From NCBI RefSeq assembly GCF_963576615.1, contig NC_088711.1, forward strand, positions 40,482,621-40,546,620: a stretch of 64,000 nucleotides of DNA, in the 5' to 3' direction. The notes below the pieces were generated by a model. It was not told the origin of the DNA and searched no databases. It worked only from the letters and a program-made list of their open reading frames with translations. The stretch is from Watersipora subatra (Eukaryota > Bryozoa > Gymnolaemata > Cheilostomatida > Watersiporidae). Positions 14,101 through 27,200 of the stretch are shown here, piece after piece (position 1 is the stretch's first letter; each line of letters starts with the position of its first letter). The translations under genes and the position numbers were made by a program.

Positions 14101-15690
14101 ATTACATTTTATCAGAAATTAACGATATTTTTTATCATTTTAAATTATTTTTGATGTTGGAAGTAATTTGACTATCAGAATATTTTAAGATTAAAATTGA
14201 TAAAACTTAATCGTAGTTAAACACTAAAAAAAGTACTGACATGATGTCACTGGTGTTGCTCAGCTGCCTGTGTCTCTTGTTATTAATATTAACTATTGCG
14301 TTAAAGTTGCAGTGGCCTCTATTTTGTTTGTGCCTTTGCAACTATATGTGTCATAGTTGCACTTTCTTGAATCTGAGCCTTTTTACCATGATTTAATTTT
14401 GTCGACTTCAGTCTTCAAACATCCTGGCAGTCTAATCACTGTAAACATCAAAAACAATTGCAAATGATGAAAAAATAGCAATGATTTTTGTTATAATTGG
14501 CTAAAACTTTGTGTTGGTTTATTTTTAATATATTTATTAACTAAAGCTGGAAGGTCTATCTTCTGATGATGAACATCTATAAAAAATAGCTATCAAACAC
14601 CTTTTTCATAAAACTTTTATCTTTTCTTGATACGAGAGTGCTCTAGTACGGCCTTAACTAACTACCTTGCTATTATTTATCATGTCATTAAATAACTTGA
14701 CAAAATTTAAATGCCACTTAAAAACTTTTCGCAAGTTTCTCATATGTGAATTAAAAAATTCAAATTTTAAGTCGTTAGGTTTTGCAAAGCTGCATGCTAT
14801 GTTACTAAATAGTTTGAAACTAATAGGATTTAAAAGCATTAGGATTTTTTCAGTGAGTACATTTTGTAGCTTTTCATAACTAGTGCTTTGCCAAAGGCTA
14901 GCGTATTGATTGGCTTAAAAACATGAGCAGCGCAAGAAGCATACTCTGAACCTACATGTAGTTTGCCAATATGATATACGATGTCATTTATGGTGTGGAG
15001 CATTTTTGTGGATTACTTACAAAGTGATAATGGTAGAATTACTAGTGGAAGTTTCACTCATACCTGACTTTACAAAACATAGACCGCACTAACATTATAC
15101 AGCACAATTTAGTAGCACAATGTTCAAACAAATTACGCAGCTATTCATACAGCACACATGCTGCCATTCTGCAATACTGTCAGAAAAGTTTGTCACTTGA
15201 GTGAATTTATTTTTTGTAAATTTAAGAAAGATTGTTGAAAACAGGTCATGTTTTCATCATGAACAACTAATGTCAATTATTTGTGATAACCTAAACAACC
15301 GAAGGTTATCTTCTTTTTGTTTTGAAAAAGAGGTAACAACTCTTTATATGATAAGCATTTTTTCAATTGTCAAGCTTGCTGTCACGCACATTGAAACTAC
15401 TGTGATACTTGAACAATCATAGAGTGTCAGCTTATGATAACAAGGTCACATACTGTATTTCTTTATAAAGGTACTTCTATATTTGGTGCAACATTTGCCA
15501 GAAACATGCGACATGCCAATGATGGTATGATGATTCTTGTGTTACAAGTGAAACATGAAGCAGTCCTTGATCATCAAAGTCTGCCTGTGTGCCAGCACTG
15601 AGGCAACTTGATTGTTGAGCGCACTTAGGCTCATCTAGCTGAGGTCTCATATCTACTATATATTATTTATGTATCTCTACTTATATTAAC
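11186..15690. other. Long interval without recognised genes
   Basis: AT-rich DNA, presumably including the 3' UTR of the peptide gene. A TA-rich palindromic patch lies at 11716-11765. A minus frame at 10861-11091 (intron 2 of the peptide gene) and several frames at 13.0, 14.7 and 15.2 kb lack domain signatures or splice support and are not called. Confidence 0.45.
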
Positions 15691-15697
15691 TGATGCC

Positions 15698-17365
15698 ATG
15701 GCTGCTGTTACTGCTAACAATAAACCGATGAGACCATCTAAGCGCATCAAGGCAAAACCACTTCTCAAGGAACTGACTCAACTTATTGGGGATTTAAGTT
15801 TAGTCCACAAGCCATTTAAAACTAGACTAAATTAGAAGGAAGTGCCACTAGAGTACTCAAGTCTAGACCGCATGCGTGTTGAGCTATTAGAAGGCTTACA
15901 AATATAACAGGACAGTATAATTATGTTTCCATGATGCCCATCATGCACATAATAAAGATTTGGAGTTGTGCGCACATTGTGTTACCGTGCGAATTAAGTG
16001 TTTCTATGGACATTCAGGTGATGCGGATTGACTCCGAGGACTGGTTGAAAAAAGATAAAGAATTGTACGCTATAAGTGATTAAAAACAACTGAATTAGCG
16101 ACTCAGCTATCGGCACACATGTTTGCGATGCAAACACATAGAATTTGATCGAGAAAGAACAGCGGTAGTATTGAACATGTTTAAAATTGAATAGCTGACG
16201 CGGCATTTTAATGCTCATAATTTGTAAGTGCTGTTTTCATTTTTCGCAAGCATGATGGATTCGATAAAGTTTTGCGAATCGCAAAATTCACTTAGCTTGC
16301 AGATTGATACCGTTTCCATGATGCGATTAACTTGTAGATTGGCTCAAATTTGCGCATCCTACGGGTCATGGAAACATAGTGATTAGCAGTATAAAACAAG
16401 ACAACACTGATATTTTTGTTGACAAACGCATCTTAAAAAGAGTTGATAAAGTGATTGAAAACAACTGAATGCTAACTGAATCAGTTGGAACTCTCCCGCT
16501 TGCCACTAAACCAAGAATGGATACCATTCAACCACGGCGTGAAAAGAACAACAAACAAGATGAGTAGCCTACACACACACTGATAGTAACCTTAAGAATA
16601 AGCCTATTATGCTTGCACTAAAGTTTGTTGCATTTTATCATACACACCACAGCTCTGTGTAATGAGGCTCATCAAAAACATCAAAAACAAATTCCACCAA
16701 TCGCTTAAATTAAGACAAAGAAAAGCTAAAGCTGAGCTGTTGCAGCAAAATTGGTAGCACTGCAGGCAGAAAAGAAAGCAGAAGAATTTGAAATTGAAAT
16801 TCGCAAACCAAAAACATTGTCTTACGCAAATGAGACCAGGGCTAAAATTGAGGCTCAGCGAGCAACTGCCCAAGTATTTGGACAAGTGATAAAAGAGTAA
16901 GAAGAGCGAAACTTACTGATGCATTTTCTTATTCGCCTCACCTTTAAAGAACCACCGCAGGATTCTCAGTTATCACAGCACATATTACCCAGTTACTCTT
17001 GCTACCCATGCCTTCATTCCTAACAGAAACTCTAATAATTAGATGACATACGCACCTAAAACACACACAATCAACCCACACAAAAGGTCTTTTGATGTCT
17101 AACTTTGATCGCGCCAGTCACTCATTCGGCCAAATCTACTACTGACGGAAACCCACTGGCTATAACCAATGCCAGTTCACAGTGTAAATTTACACCTGAT
17201 AATTATGCTGAGGCAATAAATCTGGTCAGGCAATGCCTATCTAAACTTCCAGTGTTCTCTGATAGCTCTCTAGACATCAGTTGGAACTTTCACTGCATTC
17301 CAACAGCGAAGTTCTTGCCTCACATTACACCAGACCAACTGGATTACATCTGCGCACACCTTTGA
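15698..17365 (+). pseudogene. Broken coding-like sequence split by a MITE
   Basis: An ATG at 15698 opens a 45-codon basic frame (NKPMRPSKRIKAKPLLKEL) that stops at 15835. After the MITE at 15921-16386, coding-like plus-strand patches continue at about 16660-16900 (KAELLQQ, then ALQAEKKAEEFEIEIRK after a frame change) and as an open 86-codon frame at 17105-17365 (TPDNYAEAINLVRQCLSK). Frame changes and stops break the series. The charged, Ala/Glu/Lys-rich composition is protein-like, but I do not recognise a family. A decayed transposon-borne or host gene is the likeliest reading; the pieces may not all belong to one gene. Confidence 0.25.
15921..16386. mobile_element. MITE with 8-bp flanking repeat (466 bp)
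   Basis: TATGTTTCCATGA at 15922 is matched by its complement TCATGGAAACATA at 16366-16378. The 8-bp direct repeat CAGTATAA lies at 15913-15920 and 16387-16394, consistent with a target duplication; the right terminus then carries about 8 extra bases beyond the TIR. A third copy of the terminal motif occurs inside at about 16309. No coding capacity. Confidence 0.55.
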
Positions 17366-18214
17366 TCCAACAATTGGCATTATATCCACCGTTAGAGTAG
17401 AAGATATACAGAGTCAAATTCGAAACTAAAAAACCCCTACAAACCACAGCTAACTAACAATAAACCCCTGCTGGTGGATTACGAACAACCACTCGAATCA
17501 TTAATCCAAGAAATAATATCTGGAAAGCAAAGACTTGTACGACCACAACATGTTGACCTGAATCTTCATCTTGCTGCTCCATCGAAGCCAAGAGCCCTAC
17601 GCTGATAAGTTGTTAACATTAATTAATCAGTAGCCCGAAGTTCTCAAAACTTCACTAGAAAATTGATATTGCACATTTTACCACTAAGTTACATTATTTT
17701 TACGTATGCAATTTTCTTTACTAACATTTACTACATTGTAACATCAGTAATTGTAATAGTGCTGGCGCGCAGGCAGCGCGCCTACATTGATCAGCAATTA
17801 GGCCACTATAACCTACAATCAATTTTATCTGTTCAATCTCATCATTCCTCAAACACAGTATTTGTTTTATATGTTTTAACTTTATTTTCAGTGTTTAAGA
17901 TTGGAATCTATAACACTTCTATTATGCACTTTATTTGTTCTTGAGATAGTGTATCTAGCTAAAAGCTAGCTATCAGAAAGGTTGATGTATTTATCAAACT
18001 ACTCAATGGCAAATAAGTGTTGAAAAGTAGAAAAATTCATGGTTAAAAACAAAAAGATTGATGTGATTTAACCTGCACATTTTTTAAGCCTCAGCAAGAT
18101 TGTAAGCTAGATTTACACCGCTTTAAATAAAATTTAAAAATTAGCAACAATATATTCCTAAAAAGCATTATGTTGACTAAAATTGAAACCAACCTAACTT
18201 CTAAAGAATTGAAA
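17366..18214. other. Interval and 3' flank of the carrier gene
   Basis: No supported gene. A 93-codon plus frame at 17663-17944 is hydrophobic but AT-driven and without homology cues. The part nearest 18215 should include the 3' UTR of the minus-strand carrier gene. Confidence 0.4.
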
Positions 18215-21200
18215 CTAGACTGGATCAATTCCTGTGTAGCGTCTCAGCTGCTCAAAGACAGCAAATGTAACGATGGTATGAGGAGCAATCCTAGCCCAGA
18301 CTGGAATAAATCCCTTGTACAAGCTCATCAAGCCTTCAGTTCTGGCAGTCTTGATCAAGACATCTAGAATAGATCTGTATCGTCGTTCCTCGGCAGCTGT
18401 AAAATGTAGGATACAAATTATTAGAAAGCCAGAGGGATATCATAGGTTATTCTTTGGTTTTTGTATAGTTTATAGGTAGTATATAATTTGTATGATAGAC
18501 TAAAAGTGTATTATTTCTTTAATACAATATCTGATAACATATATAAAAATCTTGAAGAGATCTAGCACATATACACCAAATTATATTGTTACTTCACTGG
18601 AAAAACCTGTGATAAAAAGGGCCCCATTGGTTCCTGTTCTATGTAAAATACAAGTTTGATAACGCAGCAAAAACTGAGGGTGCCGTCATAAATGATATTT
18701 TGTTTTTTATGCTTGGTGGCTGTAACTACATGATAAAGACTCCTTCAATTTAATTTTTATTTTATATACATTTGCTTTATAATAATAATAATAATTTTAT
18801 TAAAATCAATCCAATCAAGTAACATTTGATATAGTGAATATTTCTGTTTTTTGAACATTTAAGATCTGAGCTAGTCGTCAGAGTTCTTTTTTTCAAACCT
18901 TTTTATAGCCCAAGTACGACATGCTGCAATGGTGTGTCTAAAATAAACCCCACAGCTTGATAATTTACTTAGAAACTAACTATGAGTCTAAAACGAGTCG
19001 TATTTAGCAGAATGTACTTTCACCTGTTTTAATTTCGCTTTGTACATTACCTTACCTGCTGGCTGGTTCATTATTCTAATACGAGCAAGATCAACAGGCG
19101 TAGTTACAATAGCGTTTACTAGTCCAGCAATCGTGGATGACACAATATGTAAAGAGACTCCTTCAGCCATTAGGTCAGCGTTTAGCAGTGTATGTTTAGT
19201 GTGATCATATGAAGCTATCTACAAATATACAGCAGTAGTACAAAACAGATAACTTTAAAATAGTTGCTTTCATGTTTAGTTTCTGACATTATTGTAAATA
19301 TAAATTATACCAGAGCAGGAACTTGACTACAATGTACTACATACCATAGACTCTGTCGTATAAGTCAAAAATTGACACCAAAACTCAAGCTGTAAAAATC
19401 CATCCTCGACTTATACAGTGTTGAAACTTTGTCATGAAATGAATTTTAGAAAAACTCAAATTCAACTACCCATTGCAAATCAAAATTACATGATATGACA
19501 TATAGGAGTTTATGTATAATTAGTAAAACACAAGTAATCCTACTCAAAACTACATGGATCAAATGCAAAGTCCCATTTTTGACCTTTTAGGCTGTCATCG
19601 CCATAGAGTTATCTCCCCCTAGAGTGATAACTGCCATCAACAACACAAGCGTTTCCGGTGCCAACAAGGAGCGTTTAGGCCACGCCCATTTTTTGTGCTA
19701 GTCACTCGCAGTGATTGACAGAACGATAACATCAGCCATGAGAATGATCATGAATTTCCACAGTTAAGATAGTAATTATTGCTCTTATTAAAGAAATGAT
19801 GATTATAGTTTATTACTTTAATATATGCTTATCATTTAAAGCGATTCAATACCTACATGCATTGCAAAGGCACTGAATAGATAGTGTTAAGTAAGTGAGT
19901 TAATGCAATCAGTTACTCCAACGATATACAGCCCCCACACATGGGGGCCTGTATATCATTAGTTACTCATAGATAAGATAGATAATCATACTGGAGTTGT
20001 ATTACATTGGTGTGATGGGAAGCTAATCGACTGCCATCAACTGAAAGTATTGACACTGTATGGTGATAGAGTGATTCATTGACACCACAGTTCACAAACA
20101 GCCCTTGCATGTAATATTAGATTTCAATACGTATCAATCAAACACATAGACTAGCTTAAAGCAAAGATGTCCACTAGTTAGTGGACATCTTTGCTTGATG
20201 TAAGCAAGCAAAATGTTTGAAAGTTAGAGTGGCAAATGTTGCTATATGTTAGATAAAAATAAATTATACCTAATTATACTAAATTGTAATTATTTAAAAA
20301 TAAAAAAGACTTTTTTACTACTTTATTTATTAAATAATTTTTTATTGTAATCATAGCTAAACAGATTATATTTAGCCATCACTTGCTAATTATTTCACAT
20401 TTACATTTAAACACATTTGCAGTTTCATTTTTCTTCCTAATTCATATCAACAAAAAACTTCTTTCATGATATGAAATTTAAAAGTTGTAGTTGTTTGAAA
20501 AAGCTTAAAAACATTTACAGTTGTTCTTATTTCCTCTCTTCTCTTCATTTATTTCCATTACACAAAACACTTCTCATAATACGTAGTTTGAAAGTTAAAG
20601 TGGCAAATGTTGTTATATGTTAAATAAAAATAAATTATAACGTACTTAATTATACTAAATTATAATTATATAAAAATAAAATAGACTCTTTTATTACCTT
20701 ATTTATTAAATAATTTTTCATTGTAATCATAGCTAAACAGATTATATTTAGCCATTACTTGCTAATTATTTTACATTTAAACACATTTACAGTTTTTTTT
20801 TCCTAATTTATTTTAACAAAACACTTCTTTCATGATATGAAATTTAAAAGTTGTAGTTGTTTAAAAAAGCTTGAAAACCGTTACAGTTGTTTTCTTTTTC
20901 CTCTTAATTCATTTGAACTGCTTAAAAATATTTTCTCATGATATGAAATTTAAAACTTAGAATGGTAAATGTTATATAAAAATAAATTTTCTGTCCAGAC
21001 TTTTTTATTACTCGGGCAACTCGGGTAGTACAGCTCATAGTTGATGGCAGTCGATTAGCTTCCCACCACACCAATGCAATACAACCTCAGTATGACTATC
21101 TATCTTATCTATGAGTAACTGATTGCATTAACTCACTTACTTAACACTATCTATTCAGTGCCTTTGCAAGTCAAGTAGATATCAGGGATTACATGTATGT

Positions 21201-24200
21201 CACAATTTCCATTTCCATAATTCATTTCCATATCAATTCCATAAAATTTCCATAATTTATTTCCATATTAATTCCATTTCCATAAAATTTCCATAATTCA
21301 TTTCCATATTATTTCCATTTCCATAATTCATTTACTTATTATTTCCATTTCCATAACATTTCCATAATTCATTTACTTATTATTTCCATAACATTTCCCT
21401 ATTTCATTTCCATAGTATTGCCATTTTCATAACATTTCCATAATTCATTTTCATATTATTTCCATTTCCATAAAATTTCCATAATTCATTTCCATATAAT
21501 TCCATTTCCATAACATTTCCATAATTCATTTCCATATTATTTCCATAACATTTCCCTACTTCATTTCTATATTATTTCCATTTCCATATTACTTCCATTT
21601 CAATAACATTTCCATATTATTTCCATTTCAATAACATTTCCATATTTCTAAAATAAAATTTCCATATCCATCTCCCTAAAATTATGGAAATATTTATGTT
21701 TATGGAAACAATGATATACAGGGGGGCTGTATATCATTGGCTGTATATCATTACTGTATGGGGCTGGGGGGTCGCATATCATTGTTGGAAATGGATAGGA
21801 AAAAGTAAACATTTCCATAATATGTTTAGCGATCCCTGGTAGGTATTGAATCGCTTTAAATAATAAGCATATATCAGAGTAATAAACTATAATCATCATT
21901 TCTTTAGTATGAGCATTAATTACTATCTTAACTGTGCAAATTAATGATCATTCTCATGGCTGATGTTATTGTTCTGTCAATCACTACGAGTGACTAGCAC
22001 AAAAAATGGGCGTGGCCTAAACGTTCCTTAATGGCACCGGAAACGCTAGGGTAGTTATCACTCTAGGGGGAGATAACTCTATGGTAATCGCTAAGATTCT
22101 CTTCTGCAATAACATGTTTTTTGTTAATTTAATACTTTTTTTCGTATTATTTGCCTACAAACCAACACTTTGAAAATCCAATCACTACTGTCCGTCCACT
22201 CTTTTTCTTGTACATGAATCCCGTTTCCTGACAGCAATTTGTTTTGCGGCAATGAATTGCTATAAACACGTAATATTCGAGGTGGCGACTTTGTTCTATT
22301 GGTGAGGTGGGCCAATACGATGGTGAAGTGTTGTTTTTTGTGCTGTGTAGTCATCAATAGAGCTATTTTTTATCGATTGTTGTATTTTCGACGGCACCAA
22401 AAATATAGGCGTCTATGCCGATGGAGTTTTTGAATGCAATTTCTCCAGCTACAGATTGTATGCCTCTGATGCCAACGGAATTATTCTGATCAAACGATTT
22501 AGACCAGCGAATGTGGTTTGACTTATACGGTAGGTACCTGTCAAACCCAGAATTTTTAAACTAAGCTAAACCACAACTTATGCGCCATGTTGAGTCGCGA
22601 AACAAACTTCACAGTGGTAGTGTGCGGGCTATTCATTGAATAAAGTGAACTGGTTTAGAAAAATAGTTCTATTATAAGTAAAAGTTAAAGAATATTTCAG
22701 CATAGTCTCTCTGCACTTTTGCCATCGAGGTACCAGCTCTTGAACTTCTTCTGCATAGATATCTTTATATTGCTTTTTTCAAAAACTTGCTTACAGAAAT
22801 CATAACCGCGTTATCATTATTGAAATGGGTTAGTCTCAGAAACTCTGTAACAGACCCAAAAAAGTAAAAGTCAGATAATGCTCATGACCTCCTCTTTCAT
22901 GCAAAAAAATGTTCTGTTGACCAAACTCAACCCTCTTCTGTCTGAGCTCTTTTTTCAGCTGTTCAGGAAGCCAGCCACAGGTGACTTTAGAGTAAGCCAG
23001 GTCCTCATGAATAGTTTTGACACCAACTTTGTGTTATGGTTCTTTTAGACTGAATTTTCTCATTAAATGCTGACTGTAAAAGGTTTTATATCACTAGGTA
23101 TAACGAATCTCTATTGGTCATCAAAACTTTTCCTGTTTTTCTAACCAATTTTGTCAATTTGTTAACAGTGTTTTAGCTAAAGCTTTCTTCTCCATCAACA
23201 TTTACCATTTTCTTGAAAATCTTCCTGGATTTACAGAAAAATGACAAATGGCGTAAACCTCACAAGATTCGGTTACATTACCTCTACCCCCTCACAAGAA
23301 TAAATCGTGTTTGATAAATCCGTCTGGTTTCACTAGTTTTCTTATGCTGCAAGCGGGAAAGAGTAGGTACTCTAACTGTAAGTATAGAATTGTGACATTT
23401 TCATAGATTTATTTATCTACAGAAATACTGCTGTAAACCCTAGTAATACAAAAATATTTTCAAACTGCAGCCCAAACAATGACTTTTAAAATGGTTATTA
23501 ATACCTTGTACTACAATAATACCATAATAGGCTATAATATTCCCATGAGCAAACGAGCGGAGCGAAGTGTGGGAGTTTTTATGATAAATGCATGTGCACA
23601 CAACTTACGAAAATTATTCATCAACAATGAGACGAACCCTTGGCTAGAAATTTCATCAACAAATTTAAGCATCGTTTTGTAAAGCCGTTAAAGTATAATA
23701 GGGAAACAAAACACATTTAAACCTATTTGAATATGTTACCGAGTTTTTGTAAACCGTCGGTATTATCTTTAGACTTCCCCATCTGATCGGATTATACACA
23801 AATAAACAGATTAATTTGGACAAAAATTGCTACAAAACGCTTGAAAAGCTCGGTTTAATAAAAGTTAAGACCGAAAATTGAAACGCCAATAAAGCTGTGC
23901 GACAGATAGTAGCACTATTTAGCAGTGCGCATTTGACGAGAAAACCGTGCTCATTTCATCAGTCTATGGCATTTTTTACTTGTAATCGAATTTATTTGAA
24001 GGTTTCTGTAATAAACGTAGACCGTTTGAGGCGTAGACCGATTTACATGTACGAAATTGTGGTACACAGTTTATCAGCCTGTGTTTTTTGTCCAATCAGC
24101 GAAGGTTTCATTATTTAAAACGTTAGCCAAAATTCTTTACAACTTATGTACAAGCTAGGGCCAAACTACAACGCCCCTTCATGACGAGAACATTTTTTAT

Positions 24201-27200
24201 TTTGCTACAGTTTTAGACGCGTGAATGCTCCTACTTGCTTTCTGTTAAAGATCGCTAATCCAAACCATTTTACATTCAACGCAACCAACTTTCAAACTGT
24301 GTATAGTACACAGTAAGTAGCTTGCCATTTTACTTCTAATTTTGCATTTCAGAGTTATAATAAACATATTTCTTTATTGTTGTTGAATTACATACATTAC
24401 AGTAGATTAGGCCTACAGCTTTATAACACTTTTATAACAGCTTTTATTTTGCTGCAGTTAGCAGAAATCTTCCAGACACGTGAACGCTCATAGGTTTTCT
24501 ATTATTGCTGTATTACTATATTAACAATATTGGTTATTTTAAAAATATTAGTGCATTTTACTTATAATATTGGCCAATATTGCATTTCTCCTATTGCAGG
24601 GGAGAAATATAAACATGTAATATTTTGCTTTCATTATTGTTGTTTGTCATGACCAAACACTTTTTAAATAAATTTTCTAAAAATCTATATAAATACCACA
24701 ACTTCTCGATATTGCTACCTATGACGTTTTGAAATGTAAACAAAATTGTGCATTGGTTTTCTATTATTACTATATTAATAACATTAATTATTCTAAGAAT
24801 ATCAGTGCATTTTACTTCTAATATTGGCCAATATTGCATTTCTCCTATTGCAGGGGGAAAATATAAACATCTTTTCCATTCATTATTGCTGTTTGTTGTA
24901 CATGTATATAATAACACCCACACCCAGTACATTACAGCTACCATTGCAGTTATCCTATTGCACTGCAGGGCCATTTGACTGCTAATATTGCATTTCTCAA
25001 CCATCAGTACCCTTTCTTTTTTTGCCAATATCTCTGGCCATCTCTTTGGTCGTGGGCTGTATGACAATGGAATTTCTAGTTACTATAATAGGAGCTGTGT
25101 CTGTTTACTCGTTCATATGCTTGTCTGTTCAAAACCATGCTAAGAGCATTAGGAAAGAAGATAGTACTGCACTGGAATTGACAGCTAACATTTAGGTCCA
25201 CGGATTCAATGCCAAGAGCACCACCACTAAACCATATTGTACATTTGTACATATAGCTTTTACTCAACATAATCTGTAATGGCGCACAGGCCTGCAAGTG
25301 TACTAATATCAACAATAATCCACTGTTTGTCACATTTAGTAATGAATCTTATCTTTTAAACAGGTTAATATAGTACAATTTAAAACAATGTTATAAGTTA
25401 CTCACAATTTACACCCTTAATTACAAGTATGTTGACAACTTACACTGAGTCACTCTTGCGATTTGCTCATGCTCTAATAAAATTAAATCTCTCACTTATG
25501 ATAATTTTTATAACTACATTTTTTATAATTACACATTCTTTCATTTAAAAAAATAACCTTGGCAGATAAAAAAACCTTATGTTTTAATTGATATGAATTC
25601 TTTCATTGTTTAACATAACAAAATTATTTGATATCGGAATTTTAAATATATGATCGAGTATATTGCACAGAGCCCACCTGCGCACAAGTTCCTAGAGTTG
25701 CTCGGAGGGTGTTTGGGCCGCAACCTGTATACAGTTCCTTTAACCCTCCGCTACGATAAATATCTCCAAAGGCAGCGAGACAACCTGAATGCCTCAGAGG
25801 AGCTCCAGTCACTTGTGCTTGAAGTCGAGTTTTCACCACATCTGTCGGAGTGACTATTGCAGCGCTTATTCCTCCTGAAGATGAGCACTTGGTGAATTGA
25901 ATAGAGAACCATAAAGCTCAATTTTTCTAGTAACAGTTTGGGTAACATGCATTAGATTGTCTCTGTCAGAATTGTATTTATTGTTGCGGAGCTCTTTTTT
26001 AAATATTGGATACGAAACGAAGTTTTTGCTTTGTGTGATCAACCAACTTGATATATAATTCACATTGGGAGGTTTTTGAAGCAACTAAAAAGAACAGACA
26101 GCATTTTAAAACTACATTTTACTATAACAATTTATAAATTAACTTTTAGATTTATTTAGATTTTTGCTTAATCTATTTTTAAATGAAAAATTTTACGAAA
26201 GCAGATCTTATGGGTTTATGGATGAGAAGGTAGTTTTTTGCAGGTAGCTCTATGTTGAACTTTTGCAAACCCTCGTCTAAAGAAATAACTTAAAACTCAT
26301 CTGCCATAAGAAGTTGACAAATGTGTTTTACATTTTCAAATTATATATTCGTAATGCAATTCAAACAATACTATGTTTGCGCATTTTCAATTATTCTATA
26401 ATGACTTGAGAATTTCTGAAGGTTTTTTTAGGACAGATATTATTTAGGGAAAAGCTGTTTGTATACATGTATTAGTGGTGTGAAGTGAATGGGAGTGTTG
26501 CAGTTTTTGGCATAATTAAAAATTATAAACAAATTGTCTGAAAGATCAGCGGTTACCATGTGAAGATTAAATGCATTATTCAATTCCTTAGAATTGCCTC
26601 CCCCTTAATATGTAATAATATGACAACTTCTGTGAATCTGATAGTAAGTGCCTACTTTGTTAGTACTCGAAACTAAAGACTAGGTTTAAAACTAAGTCTA
26701 ACAACTTACCTGCAGCCCATTTGATACAGCCTAACAACTTCCCTGCAACACATTTGATAAGGCCTAACAACTTACCTGCAGCACATTCAGTAAGGCCTAA
26801 CAACTTACCTGCAGCATATTTGATACGGCCTAACAACTTACCTACAGCACATTTGATATGGCCTAACAACTTACCTGCAGCACATCCTGCAGGAATCTTG
26901 ACCAGCAAAGATGTGTCGGACTTGTCAATTCCTCCTAACTGGTATTTGATTGGCTCATAAAACATAAACCTTAGCCCACCAAATGACATCTCTCTTACCA
27001 TTGCTGCCTTCCATCTACAGTATCAGGTTCACAAAGAAGACTGGAGGATTTAATTTAATACGATAATCATCAAAATAATGCTATGATTATGTCATAGAGT
27101 TTAAAACATATTGAGAAGTTAACTCAGTATTCTGTCACTCAAACAGCAATTACATGTAATTTGATTTCATAAGTTAATAGATTACACAAACGCAAGTCTG

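Larger units (their letters stand above)
19601..22084. mobile_element. 2.5 kb foldback element with long inverted arms
   Basis: The ends are CCATAGAGTTATCTCCCCCT at 19601 and its complement ending at 22084. The inverted arms run 19601 to about 20045 on the left. On the right they occupy 21832-22084 plus 21038-21172, the right arm being interrupted by a simple-repeat expansion at about 21190-21830. The interior is a tandem repeat (20218-20990). No transposase frame is present, so this is a large non-autonomous element. Confidence 0.75.
19346..22530 (-). mobile_element. Old Tigger/pogo-type element, split by a foldback element
   Basis: The outer ends carry a related motif: CGTATAAGTCAAAAATTG near 19361 and, on the other strand, CCGTATAAGTCAAACC near 22525. 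On the minus strand between 22357 and 22124 is a piece of a DDE_1 (Tigger/Jerky-type) transposase. The remainder towards 19346 contains TATAAGTCGAGGATGG-type terminal sequence. The 2.5 kb foldback at 19601-22084 sits inside it. The exact borders are approximate. Confidence 0.5.

Noticed and set aside
26721-26960. 79-codon plus-strand ORF with RPNNLPAAH repeats
   Set aside because: It is the antisense shadow of the 33-bp splice-donor minisatellite and exon 3 of the carrier gene.
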